The translations under genes and the position numbers were made by a program. Under the pieces are notes generated by a model. That model did no database searches and was not told the origin of the DNA. It was given only the letters and a program-made list of their open reading frames with translations. A stretch of DNA of 64,000 bases from Paraperlucidibaca baekdonensis (lineage in GTDB: Bacteria; Pseudomonadota; Gammaproteobacteria; Pseudomonadales; Moraxellaceae), in assembly GCF_003387535.1 (NCBI RefSeq), contig NZ_QUNR01000003.1, positions 400,425-464,424 of the forward strand. Reading direction: 5' to 3'. Of this stretch, positions 50,201 through 57,424 are shown one piece after another. Position 1 is the first letter of the stretch, and every line of letters starts with the position of its first letter.

Positions 50201-50812
50201 ATGAAAATCGCCGAGCACATCAAACAGTCCCTGGACGCCTGTGATACCGGGCACCTTGAAAAGGCAATGCTGTTCGTCTGTCTAGCCGTGGATGGAACGG
50301 CAAAGAAGACCTACCCCGAGATTGATAAGGTGGGTAAGCGGTTTCGGAAATTTATCTCCGACAACCTAGACATCATCGAAATCATGTTCGGTGGCATCAA
50401 CTTGAAGGAGACGGTATTTCCCTTCAAGGATGCTAAGGGCAACCTCGGGGTCAAGTTCGAAGATATCGTCTACGAGACATTCCGCTGCAACCTAGCGCAT
50501 GGGGATGAGCTACCGGAGGGGTACGGCATCACTGTTAAGGTCGCAGAGGGGCGTCATCAATTCATGGTGAACATCGAGGCGCAGTCTTTGACTCTACCTG
50601 AGAGCACAATTTTCGCTTTAGGTCTCGCCTGCGTGCTGGCGCCTGTCAACAAGGACCAGAAGATCGGAAGCAATTTGTACTTCTACCGCGACTCCATCAA
50701 CCAATATGCCGTTGATCGCTGGTGGGGGAAAATCGATTGTGCAAGGCAGATTATGGATTTCGAGAACAGCATCAGAGTCAAGATGGATTTCAGTAATGTC
50801 TGGCCGAAATGA
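50201..50812 (+). CDS. Cassette 6: HEPN-like protein
   Basis: 203 residues, start ATG 50201 only ten bases inside the cassette. The N-terminus MKIAEHIKQSLDACDTGHLEKAMLFVCLAVDGTAKK is helical. The segment YETFRCNLAHGDELP contains R-x4-H (R-C-N-L-A-H), the HEPN ribonuclease motif. The protein probably has an N-terminal helical bundle and a C-terminal beta-containing part. HEPN proteins are often RNases in toxin-antitoxin or defence systems, but no antitoxin is in this cassette. This cassette is visibly richer in GC than its neighbours, so it has a different origin. Confidence 0.55.
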   Translation: MKIAEHIKQSLDACDTGHLEKAMLFVCLAVDGTAKKTYPEIDKVGKRFRKFISDNLDIIEIMFGGINLKETVFPFKDAKGNLGVKFEDIVYETFRCNLAHGDELPEGYGITVKVAEGRHQFMVNIEAQSLTLPESTIFALGLACVLAPVNKDQKIGSNLYFYRDSINQYAVDRWWGKIDCARQIMDFENSIRVKMDFSNVWPK

Positions 50813-50813
50813 T

Positions 50814-50881
50814 GCCCAACCAACGCTTCAAGCCGACGGTCCCGCTTCCGGCGGGCCCGCGGCTTAAGCTGGGCGTTGGGC
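50814..50881 (+). repeat. attC of cassette 6 (68 bp)
   Basis: R'' GCCCAAC (50814-50820), R' GTTGGGC (50875-50881); stem AAGCCG...CGGCTT. Confidence 0.92.
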
Positions 50882-50956
50882 GCCATTACCTAAGAGGTAG
50901 TTGAACTTGACCAATGATCACCGTACGTTGGCGGTTTTCATGATCGGGAAATACAA

Positions 50957-51370
50957 ATGTCATCAAGGCAATGGCTTGAGGTGATTTTTCTCCTAAACGC
51001 GACGGTGTTATGTGTTCACCAGATTGATGCTGCGTTCTGGCACGAATGGAATATGTTTAAAATTCCTGGGGGCAATCAGATCAATCTTTTGTTGAATCTT
51101 CCCATCATCGCAAGTGTCTTTATGGCTTTTCGTCACGTGGTGAAACAATCCCAGAGGATGTACTTGGCGCACATTTATCTCGTAGCGCTTGGATTGCTTA
51201 CATTGCTTCTACATACGGCATTATTTGTTACGGGCTATAACGAGTTCTTACAGCCCATGTCTTTGCTTCTTATTACTGCGGCGGGAGTCCTGTCTGTGAC
51301 ACAGTTGTTTCTATTGTGGGCGGATATGAAGAGCTGCAGAAACCCTTCGAATCAGGTCAATAAATCTTAA
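50957..51370 (+). CDS. Cassette 7, first gene: four-helix membrane protein
   Basis: 137 residues, four predicted membrane helices. The segment VLCVHQIDAAFWHEWNMFKIPGGNQINLLLNLPI resembles the conserved start of DUF6713-type integron cassette proteins. Function unknown. Confidence 0.6.
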   Translation: MSSRQWLEVIFLLNATVLCVHQIDAAFWHEWNMFKIPGGNQINLLLNLPIIASVFMAFRHVVKQSQRMYLAHIYLVALGLLTLLLHTALFVTGYNEFLQPMSLLLITAAGVLSVTQLFLLWADMKSCRNPSNQVNKS

Positions 51371-51441
51371 GAGGCGTTTGTATGATGTTGATGCTCTTGG
51401 GGCCTTCCCCTTGCTCAAGTTGAATTTGACCGCGGAGCTGA

Positions 51442-51469
51442 TGCCGCCCAACTCAGGCGATGGGCGGCA
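51442..51469. repeat. Hairpin between the two genes of cassette 7
   Basis: Perfect 9-bp inverted repeat TGCCGCCCA/TGGGCGGCA with a 10-base loop in the 180-bp intergenic region, without a T-run. It contains GCCCAAC (51445-51451) but no partner GTTRRRY core, so it is not a functional attC. It could be a remnant of one. Confidence 0.5.
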
Positions 51470-51550
51470 ACTGCTTAACACCTTTGGAACTGGTGTAGTT
51501 ATTCCGATCTTTTCTATACTCAACACTTAATAGAGGTAGATGCATCGGCC

Positions 51551-52168
51551 ATGGGTACATTTGAAGCACTAACGCTTTTCTTAGTAATGCTGCCATTGGC
51601 CGCAATGCCAAGTTCGAGTGTCGCGCTCGTGGTGGCTAGGTCAGTCAGCTCGGGAAGGGCCAGCGGGGTGTTTTCTGCATTGGGCATCGTGGCAGGTGAT
51701 TTAATTTTTGTCGCAATGGCACTGGTCGGCATGAGCGTCTTGGCTGAGTGGCTTGGTGCGTTATTTTCTGTTGCGAAATATTGTGGTGGCATTTACCTGA
51801 TTTGGCTGGGGGTTGGAATTCTCAGGTCCAAATCATCGCTGGAAACTCAAAGTATCCCTACAAGCAAGGCCTCTTACGTTGCGGATTTTTTGGCGGGGAT
51901 ATTCCTGACGCTTGGCGACGTTAAGGCAATTTTGTTTTATGCCAGCCTTTTTCCAACCTTGATTGATATGAAACAGGTCGGTCTAAGTGAGGCCGTGGCC
52001 ATCGGTTTAATTACCATCGTCACAGTTGGCGGCGTGAAGCTGACCTATGCAATATTTGCTTCAAGAATTGTTGAAAGCCTTAGGCACAAGGTATCGTCAG
52101 ACCTGCCAAGAAAGCTGGGTGGCACACTTATGATTGGGTGTGGTTCGGTATTGGTCACAAAAGCATGA
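51551..52168 (+). CDS. Cassette 7, second gene: LysE/RhtB-family exporter
   Basis: 205 residues, about five to six membrane helices. The N-terminus LVMLPLAAMPSSSVALVVARSVSSGRASGVFSALGIVAGDLIFVAMALVGMSVL has the LysE pattern (Gly-x-x-x-Gly-Asp in helix 2), and LIWLGVGILRSK follows. Family members export amino acids or related metabolites. It lacks its own attC-proximal partner; the attC after it serves both genes of the cassette. Confidence 0.8.
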   Translation: MGTFEALTLFLVMLPLAAMPSSSVALVVARSVSSGRASGVFSALGIVAGDLIFVAMALVGMSVLAEWLGALFSVAKYCGGIYLIWLGVGILRSKSSLETQSIPTSKASYVADFLAGIFLTLGDVKAILFYASLFPTLIDMKQVGLSEAVAIGLITIVTVGGVKLTYAIFASRIVESLRHKVSSDLPRKLGGTLMIGCGSVLVTKA

Positions 52169-52208
52169 AGGCCCAGCAGTCTTTTAACTGCAAGCGCGTG
52201 CCGTTGTC

Positions 52209-52307
52209 GCCCAACAAATCATTGCAGCGGACATTTGACCCGCCACCCATTTTTGCTTTCGCAAAAACAGGCGTCGCCTCAAATGCCGCTGAATTCAGGC
52301 GTTAGGG
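52209..52307 (+). repeat. attC of cassette 7 (99 bp)
   Basis: R'' GCCCAAC (52209-52215) matches the core at 50875, confirming a single cassette of 1426 bp. R' is GTTAGGG (52301-52307), with a G at the last consensus position. It is nearly identical to attC of cassette 11 over the rest. Confidence 0.92.
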
Positions 52308-52357
52308 GCCAGTTTACGCCCTAGAAAATTTAAGCATTGAAATCATTTGGAGGACAC

Positions 52358-52921
52358 ATGGCATATCGAAATGGGAATTACGTGGCTTTTTATGTTGCAG
52401 AGCCATTTGATGCTAGCCCGCTTGCAGCCCATGCGACCAAGGATTTTTGCTACTACAACATGCTGAGAGCATGGAAAGGAAAAGATGCATCATTTCCGTT
52501 CTTCGATAGTCATGGCAAGACCTACAATGTTCGCGATGACAGTAACTGGGAAACAACATTGAAGCCTAGGCTGAGAGAGCGTCTGAGGAGTTCAAAAAAT
52601 ATTGTTTTATTCCTCAGCTCGAATACTGTTAGCTCCAGAGCTCTTCGAGAAGAAATAGACTATGGGATAAATGATCAAGAGCTCCCAGTTATAGTTATCT
52701 ATCCAGATTATGACTCTAAGGAGAGTCTTCTTGACAATGGCTCACTAAAGGCATCCGTGAAAAAACTTTGGGACAAATTGCCTGTTTTTAGAGACTCCAT
52801 GAGCAATGTTCCTACTCTGCATGTCCCTCTCAAGCAAAGCCTAATTAAGAGTGCGCTGAGCGACGAAGACTTTATGTTATCTACAAAGACTGACCCAAAA
52901 ATATATCGGTACAACCCTTGA
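52358..52921 (+). CDS. thsB: Cassette 8, first gene: Thoeris ThsB-like TIR-domain protein
   Basis: 187 residues. Short TIR-like domain of the ThsB type: an N-terminal strand (NYVAFYVAEPFDASPL) replaces the usual TIR start, then FFDSHGKTYNVRDDSNWETTLKPRLRERLRSSKNIVLFLSSNT and SRALREEIDYGIN. The Glu in the latter block is the likely NAD-hydrolysing residue. In Thoeris, ThsB senses phage and makes a cyclic or His-conjugated ADP-ribose messenger. Start ATG 52358 follows TTGGAGG. The partner gene begins 25 bases downstream. Confidence 0.78.
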   Translation: MAYRNGNYVAFYVAEPFDASPLAAHATKDFCYYNMLRAWKGKDASFPFFDSHGKTYNVRDDSNWETTLKPRLRERLRSSKNIVLFLSSNTVSSRALREEIDYGINDQELPVIVIYPDYDSKESLLDNGSLKASVKKLWDKLPVFRDSMSNVPTLHVPLKQSLIKSALSDEDFMLSTKTDPKIYRYNP

Positions 52922-52946
52922 GTCTTTAAGACGGAAATATAAAATT

Positions 52947-53783
52947 ATGTCAAAAGTAAGTTTCATAGACAAAAGGGTATTTGAAACATTTCTAAAAATT
53001 ACGTCCGCCATTAGTGCAACCTTGTCGTTGGTAGTGTTATTTGTAGATATTCCTGAAGGGTGCCGAACTGCTTATGGCTGGCTCTTTATAACCGTACTAT
53101 TGGTAATTTATGTTGTAATTTGGATATGGTCCAACACCTTAAACCATATAGATATAAAGGTCGAAGGTAGCGATGTAACAATAAAAGTTGGCGACATCTT
53201 CAGCGAGAAGGGGTTAAAAGCAATCGCGTTTAATGAGTATTTTGATACCCAAGTAGACAACAAGTTGATATCTGAAAAATCTCTTAATGGAATTTTTATT
53301 CAAAATCACCTTGAGGGATCAGTCGAAGATCTTGATAAGTATATTGAGAGCTATGCATTTGACCAGAGTGAAATTATTGGGATCAATGAAAGAAGAACGA
53401 ATGGCAAGAGAAGTCGCTTTCAAATTGGCACGATTTGTATGTACAAGAGTTACCTCCTGGCAGCATTCTCTAAATTCGACAAGGATAATAAAGCGATACT
53501 TACAATGCCTGAATATTTAGAGTTTCTAATAAATTTCTGGGACAAGGTTAATAATGTTTACGCTCAGCAAAGCGTATCAACACCAATATTCGGATCGGGA
53601 ATCACACGAATAAAAGGCCACAAAACTATAAGTGATGAAGACCTTTTGAAAATCATGCTTTGGACATTTCGCATTAGCGAGATGCGCTTCAAATATCCAG
53701 CAAGACTCACAATTGTCATTCATAAAGACAAAATAAATCAGATAAACCTGCTTGATATTAAAGCAGCGAGAAATGGGGTGTGA
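52947..53783 (+). CDS. thsA: Cassette 8, second gene: Thoeris type II ThsA-like transmembrane/macro-domain effector
   Basis: 278 residues. Two N-terminal membrane helices (about 16-33 and 42-62) are followed by a cytoplasmic domain (VKVGDIF...IAFNEYFDTQVDN... and INERRTNGKRSRFQIGTICMYKSYLLAAFSKFD) with the macro-domain-like pattern of the ThsA_Macro/DUF6430 family. In type II Thoeris the macro domain binds the TIR-made signal and the membrane part kills the cell. It directly follows the TIR gene, so the pair fits a complete system. Assignment from pattern memory; not searched. Confidence 0.75.
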   Translation: MSKVSFIDKRVFETFLKITSAISATLSLVVLFVDIPEGCRTAYGWLFITVLLVIYVVIWIWSNTLNHIDIKVEGSDVTIKVGDIFSEKGLKAIAFNEYFDTQVDNKLISEKSLNGIFIQNHLEGSVEDLDKYIESYAFDQSEIIGINERRTNGKRSRFQIGTICMYKSYLLAAFSKFDKDNKAILTMPEYLEFLINFWDKVNNVYAQQSVSTPIFGSGITRIKGHKTISDEDLLKIMLWTFRISEMRFKYPARLTIVIHKDKINQINLLDIKAARNGV

Positions 53784-53809
53784 ACAATGTTTAAGTATAG
53801 GCAGAATGC

Positions 53810-53881
53810 CCCTAACAAGCGCATGTTGTCGGACTGGCTTTCCGCTGCGCTCCAAGCCAGCCGCAAATGCGGGCGTTAGCC
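53810..53881 (+). repeat. attC of cassette 8 (72 bp)
   Basis: R'' CCCTAAC (53810-53816) is the complement of the unusual GTTAGGG at 52301; R' GTTAGCC (53875-53881). Confidence 0.93.
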
Positions 53882-53897
53882 CCCAGCAGGAGTAAAT

Positions 53898-54623
53898 TTG
53901 CGAATCATCGGCAACCAAGAACTCGACATGAACGAACCACTCTGGCGCTATTTCAAAACAGAGCGCTTCTTGGAGTTACTACAGTCGAGCCATCTCTATT
54001 TTGCGTCAGCAAGGCAATTCGCTGATCCTTTCGAGGGTGCTGTTGCAGTCCTACCTGCTGGATTCCCAATTGATCCACGTTATGCTGAGATTGTGCATGA
54101 TGAACGTGCCTTTGAAGAATTAAGGCGCCTCACAAAAGTTAGTTGTTGGCACCGAGCAAATTACGAGAGTGATGCTATGTGGCAACTCTATGCTGGCGAG
54201 TGGAAAGGAGTCGCTATACGCACAACCCCTAGCCGTATTAGCGCCGCGGCTAAACCCTTTCGCTTAAAACCAGAGTATGGCCACGAAGAGCTTTGGGCTG
54301 GAAACGTAAACTATGTAGACTTACTTAAAGAGCGCCTTCGCATAAACATGCTAGAGCGCTTCTGGTACAAGCACATGGCTTTCTCATGGGAAAATGAATT
54401 TCGCTTAGCAATTTCTGCTCGTATGGCGGAGGAATTTGGTGTTGTAGTACCCGAGCAAGGCGTGAATGTTGAGTTCGATATTCCTCAACTCATCGAAAGA
54501 ATATACCTAGGTCCATCTCTATCGGAATTAGATATTGCTGCAATTCGAAGCGCTGCTAAAAGTCATGACCTAGAAGACAGAATCAGAATTACAAGTATGC
54601 TTGGCACTCCAAGGTATACGTAG
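53898..54623 (+). CDS. Cassette 9: DUF2971 protein
   Basis: 241 residues. LWRYFKTERFLELLQSSHLYFASARQFADPFEG is the DUF2971 N-terminal signature, with CWHRANYESDAMWQLYAGEWKGVAIRTT as second block. No membrane segment. DUF2971 genes occur frequently in cassettes and mobile DNA; function unknown. TTG 53898 has an AGGAG site; ATG 53928 is the alternative start. Confidence 0.78.
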   Translation: MRIIGNQELDMNEPLWRYFKTERFLELLQSSHLYFASARQFADPFEGAVAVLPAGFPIDPRYAEIVHDERAFEELRRLTKVSCWHRANYESDAMWQLYAGEWKGVAIRTTPSRISAAAKPFRLKPEYGHEELWAGNVNYVDLLKERLRINMLERFWYKHMAFSWENEFRLAISARMAEEFGVVVPEQGVNVEFDIPQLIERIYLGPSLSELDIAAIRSAAKSHDLEDRIRITSMLGTPRYT

Positions 54624-54628
54624 TGGGG

Positions 54629-54704
54629 GGCTAACAAGTGGTTCAAATCGTTCGCTCCGCTCACTGGGACGGGCTAAAGCCCGCCCCTTAACCAAACGTT
54701 AGGT
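54629..54704 (+). repeat. attC of cassette 9 (76 bp)
   Basis: R'' GGCTAAC (54629-54635), R' GTTAGGT (54698-54704). Confidence 0.92.
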
Positions 54705-54737
54705 AACAAATCCCACCAACCAATAGGTACCGAAACC

Positions 54738-55349
54738 ATGTCAGATTGCGGCTGCGGCACAGAGCAAGCAGAGAAGCTAGAAAGAACTACCCTGACCTAT
54801 CTACTCGCTATCAATGGAGTAATGTTCGTTGTTGAAGCAGCGCTAGGCCTATATGCCCAATCAACCGGTCTTATCGCAGATTCATTGGATATGCTCGCGG
54901 ATGCTACCGTTTACGGAATTTCACTTTACGTTGTAGGTAAAGGCATTTCGCAGCAAGCAAAAGCAGCAAGTGTCAGCGGCGCACTCCAAATCATTCTCGG
55001 TCTTGGAGTCCTTTTCGAGGTTATACGTCGCTCAATGTATGGGAGCGAACCTCAAAGCATACTAATCATGTCAGTTGGTCTTCTTGCATTAGTGGCTAAC
55101 ATTGCTTGCCTAAAACTCATCTACAAACATCGAGATGGTGGAGTTCATATGCGTGCATCATGGATTTTCTCCACAAATGATGTCATTGCCAACATTGGCG
55201 TCATTTGCTCTGGCGCTTTGGTCTGGATTCTCGGCAGCAGATACCCAGATTTGGTCATAGGGGCAATAATATCCGCCGTAGTAATCAGGGGCGGCATTAG
55301 AATACTCAAAGAAGCCCGGGCAACAAAATCCAAAGAAGTTGTTACCTAA
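54738..55349 (+). CDS. Cassette 10: cation-efflux (CDF-like) membrane protein
   Basis: 203 residues. N-terminal metal-binding-like SDCGCGTEQ, then five to six membrane helices with IADSLDMLADATVYGISLYVVG, the CDF transmembrane metal-site pattern (Asp-x3-Asp), and a second block STNDVIANIGVICSG. No C-terminal cytoplasmic CDF domain. Probable divalent metal exporter; the metal is not determinable. Similar short CDF proteins are known from integron cassettes. Confidence 0.8.
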   Translation: MSDCGCGTEQAEKLERTTLTYLLAINGVMFVVEAALGLYAQSTGLIADSLDMLADATVYGISLYVVGKGISQQAKAASVSGALQIILGLGVLFEVIRRSMYGSEPQSILIMSVGLLALVANIACLKLIYKHRDGGVHMRASWIFSTNDVIANIGVICSGALVWILGSRYPDLVIGAIISAVVIRGGIRILKEARATKSKEVVT

Positions 55350-55427
55350 CAACGCCATGCAAGGGACAAATTTTCCGTTACGCCTTCGGCTTCACTCCAA
55401 ATTTGCCCCTGATGGCGGGCGTTAGGC
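55344..55427 (+). repeat. attC of cassette 10 (84 bp)
   Basis: R'' ACCTAAC (55344-55350), R' GTTAGGC (55421-55427); stem CAAATTT...AAATTTG. Confidence 0.92.
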
Positions 55428-55440
55428 ACTAATACCAAAC

Positions 55441-56157
55441 ATGAACGAAAAACGAACCGGCGACGAAGAACGCCCAGACATGACAACGGTCGATTCAGGA
55501 CCGCTGCGTATTCATCGCAAACTGCTCTCACTTGTTTACATATTGTCGTTGGCACCGGCTTGGTTTGTAGTATCGGCACCGGAATCTCGGGAAACGTTGA
55601 TTGGTCTATTGGCGTCTGGTGCAATTCTCGCCACGTTTGGATCAGCTCTATGTGCGCTAGCTGGGGCCTGGGAACGTGACCTGCTAGATCGTGTACATAC
55701 ACACGTAGAAATCTTTTTCGAAGACATTTTTCAGCAAAAGCGCTGGAGACGTTGGGCGTTTCTTCCGCGAAAAGAGGAGAGGAAAGCTTTAGATGGAAAT
55801 TCCCATCACTTCACGCTTAAGAATCCAGAAATTCCTGTAGATCTTGGCTCACACGTCATAAGGGTAGATTTGCCAACGGTGCTAGACGATTTTTTTGATC
55901 TCCCGGTTGTGACAAACCTTTGGAAGCTCCACCGTTTCAGGCATCAAGCTCGAATTGCCTGGACTCGCCGAGACCAAGGGAAAGTGAATCCCAATACAGG
56001 CCTGGACCCAGGTGACGAGAGTATGGCGTTTGAATGCCTTTACGACATATGGGTATCTGTCGCACAGTTCAGGCTAGCTCGGTACGTCTTACATTTGGGT
56101 TCAGGATTGGTTTTCTTCAGTTGCTTATTTGTGCTCATCTATGCGGCACGTGCCTAA
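55441..56157 (+). CDS. Cassette 11: membrane protein, unknown
   Basis: 238 residues with two N-terminal membrane helices (about 28-75), a soluble middle part rich in Arg/Trp/Phe, and one C-terminal helix. The layout suggests both ends in the membrane and a cytoplasmic domain between. No family recognised. ATG 55441 lies 19 bases after the cassette boundary. Confidence 0.6.
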   Translation: MNEKRTGDEERPDMTTVDSGPLRIHRKLLSLVYILSLAPAWFVVSAPESRETLIGLLASGAILATFGSALCALAGAWERDLLDRVHTHVEIFFEDIFQQKRWRRWAFLPRKEERKALDGNSHHFTLKNPEIPVDLGSHVIRVDLPTVLDDFFDLPVVTNLWKLHRFRHQARIAWTRRDQGKVNPNTGLDPGDESMAFECLYDIWVSVAQFRLARYVLHLGSGLVFFSCLFVLIYAARA

Positions 56158-56250
56158 CAAATCATTGCTGCGGACGTTTGACCCGCCACCCATTTTTGCT
56201 TCCGCAAAAACAGGCGTCGCCTCAAACGCCGCTGAATTCAGGCGTTAGAT
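56152..56250 (+). repeat. attC of cassette 11 (99 bp)
   Basis: R'' GCCTAAC (56152-56158), R' GTTAGAT (56244-56250). Nearly identical to the attC of cassette 7 outside the cores. Confidence 0.93.
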
Positions 56251-56273
56251 TTCCGGGTGCCATAGTGGAACAA

Positions 56274-57161
56274 ATGCAGATACCAGATCCTCCGAAATTT
56301 TCCGACGCCGAGATCGAGAAGTGGCGCAAGTCCGGTGATTTCATGCCAATGCTGTTCGAGTGGTACAAGTTCATAGCCCATCTCTGCATTTTCTTCGCAC
56401 TGATTGAGAAAGAGTCACCGGCAGTTAGGGAGTTTCCGCAAATTCAATACTCCGTACTGACTGGTCTATTGAATCGCTGTTCCCGGTTAATGCTGGCCAA
56501 CATCGCCTTGTCACACAATGGCCGCTTCGGCGAAACCACAGCATTGCTGGATCGATGCATCTTTGAATCTTGTGTGAAGGTCATGTGGCTATGCCACAAG
56601 GGTACAGAAGATGCGTTCAACCGATTTCTCGCAGACGGCCTCAAAACAGAGGTGGAACTGTCGGCGGAGATACGTGGCAATATCGCCGACCGCGATGAAA
56701 ACCAAGTCTTGGTAATTGAGCAAAGAATGCTCAAGTCCATTGAGCGTCATATGGCATTAGCCGAGATGACTGAAGACAAAGTCTCCGAGACCAAAAAGCT
56801 CCCAAATACCGCGGCAATGGTTTCTGATCTCGGACAAAAAAGGCTTATGTACGTTGTGGGGCAGCGCTTGGGCTCGCATCATGTCCACGGAACGTGGCCA
56901 AGCCTGCTGATGCACTATTTAGAAGAAGAGGAAGATGGCTCCCTGGTACTTCGAGACCACGATTGCGACACCCATCCTAATCAATTTGTGATGGTTCCGC
57001 TGCTTGTCCTATCGGCCTTGTCAGCATATATCGGGTACATTTTCGATTCGGCCGAAGATATTGAGCCAATGAGAGGACTTCTCGACTCTGTGGAGGAAGA
57101 AGTTCTTCAGATCAACTCTGAAATGGCGGAGGGTGATTTCGATGCCGCAGCGGAAATCTAA
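56274..57161 (+). CDS. Cassette 12: DUF5677-like protein
   Basis: 295 residues from ATG 56274 (GTG 56265 also possible). The open frame extends back to 56034, but that part lies in cassette 11 and its attC, so it cannot be the native start. The block LLNRCSRLMLANIALSHNGRFGETTALLDRCIFESCVKVMWLCHKG resembles DUF5677, a helical domain. No membrane segment is strong. Function unknown. Confidence 0.65.
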   Translation: MQIPDPPKFSDAEIEKWRKSGDFMPMLFEWYKFIAHLCIFFALIEKESPAVREFPQIQYSVLTGLLNRCSRLMLANIALSHNGRFGETTALLDRCIFESCVKVMWLCHKGTEDAFNRFLADGLKTEVELSAEIRGNIADRDENQVLVIEQRMLKSIERHMALAEMTEDKVSETKKLPNTAAMVSDLGQKRLMYVVGQRLGSHHVHGTWPSLLMHYLEEEEDGSLVLRDHDCDTHPNQFVMVPLLVLSALSAYIGYIFDSAEDIEPMRGLLDSVEEEVLQINSEMAEGDFDAAAEI

Positions 57162-57254
57162 CAAATCGCTGCAGGTGACGTTTACCCCGCCACGCACTTT
57201 TGCTTCCGCAAAAGCACCTGTCGCCGCAAACGCACCTGAGCTCAGGCGTTAAGC
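57156..57254 (+). repeat. attC of cassette 12 (99 bp), last intact attC
   Basis: R'' ATCTAAC (57156-57162) complements the core at 56244; R' GTTAAGC (57248-57254). Same 99-bp type as cassettes 2, 7 and 11, but more diverged. Confidence 0.92.
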
Positions 57255-57267
57255 ATCAAGGGTAGAA

Positions 57268-57378
57268 ATGGGATACGACTGCACAAATCATTTTCCAGCA
57301 GGAACGAAAACAAAGGAAGTCGAAGGTTTTTTGTTCTTGCTTGGTTATGAGAAAGGACAAAATGTAGTGGTCAGCTAA
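57268..57378 (+). pseudogene. Cassette 13: truncated cassette gene
   Basis: A 36-codon reading frame starts with ATG 57268 after TTAAGC (cassette start) and AAGGG. It ends at a stop in what seems to be a junction sequence, and no attC follows before the restriction gene at 57425. The pattern is that of a cassette cut during acquisition of the restriction-modification segment. The sequence 57366-57400 may carry the end of an old insertion element. Confidence 0.5.
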
Positions 57379-57424
57379 TCCCGGACACAGCTTCAAGTTT
57401 TTCGGGGCTGCCGGAGCTAAGGCA

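Larger units (their letters stand above)
43823..57378. mobile_element. Integron: intI, attI, twelve cassettes and a truncated thirteenth
   Basis: The integrase is read leftwards and the cassette array rightwards, as in all integrons. Cassettes (G^TTRRRY to G^TTRRRY): 1 45110-46007; 2 46008-46737; 3 46738-48270; 4 48271-49480; 5 49481-50191; 6 50192-50875; 7 50876-52301; 8 52302-53875; 9 53876-54698; 10 54699-55421; 11 55422-56244; 12 56245-57248; 13 from 57249, truncated. In every complete cassette the first seven bases of its attC are the reverse complement of the core at its own left boundary, which confirms each boundary independently. Confidence 0.93.

Noticed and set aside
51442..51469. 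An additional attC inside cassette 7
   Set aside because: It has a GCCCAAC-like left core and a hairpin but no GTTRRRY right core, and the attC at 52209 already pairs with the cassette start.
56034..56273. Longer N-terminus for the cassette 12 protein
   Set aside because: The extended frame runs through cassette 11 and its attC in another reading frame of a real gene; the native cassette only begins at 56245.
57366..57400. End of an insertion sequence at the cassette 13 junction
   Set aside because: The sequence resembles some IS ends, but no transposase fragment or matching inverted repeat is visible nearby, so it is only mentioned as a possibility.
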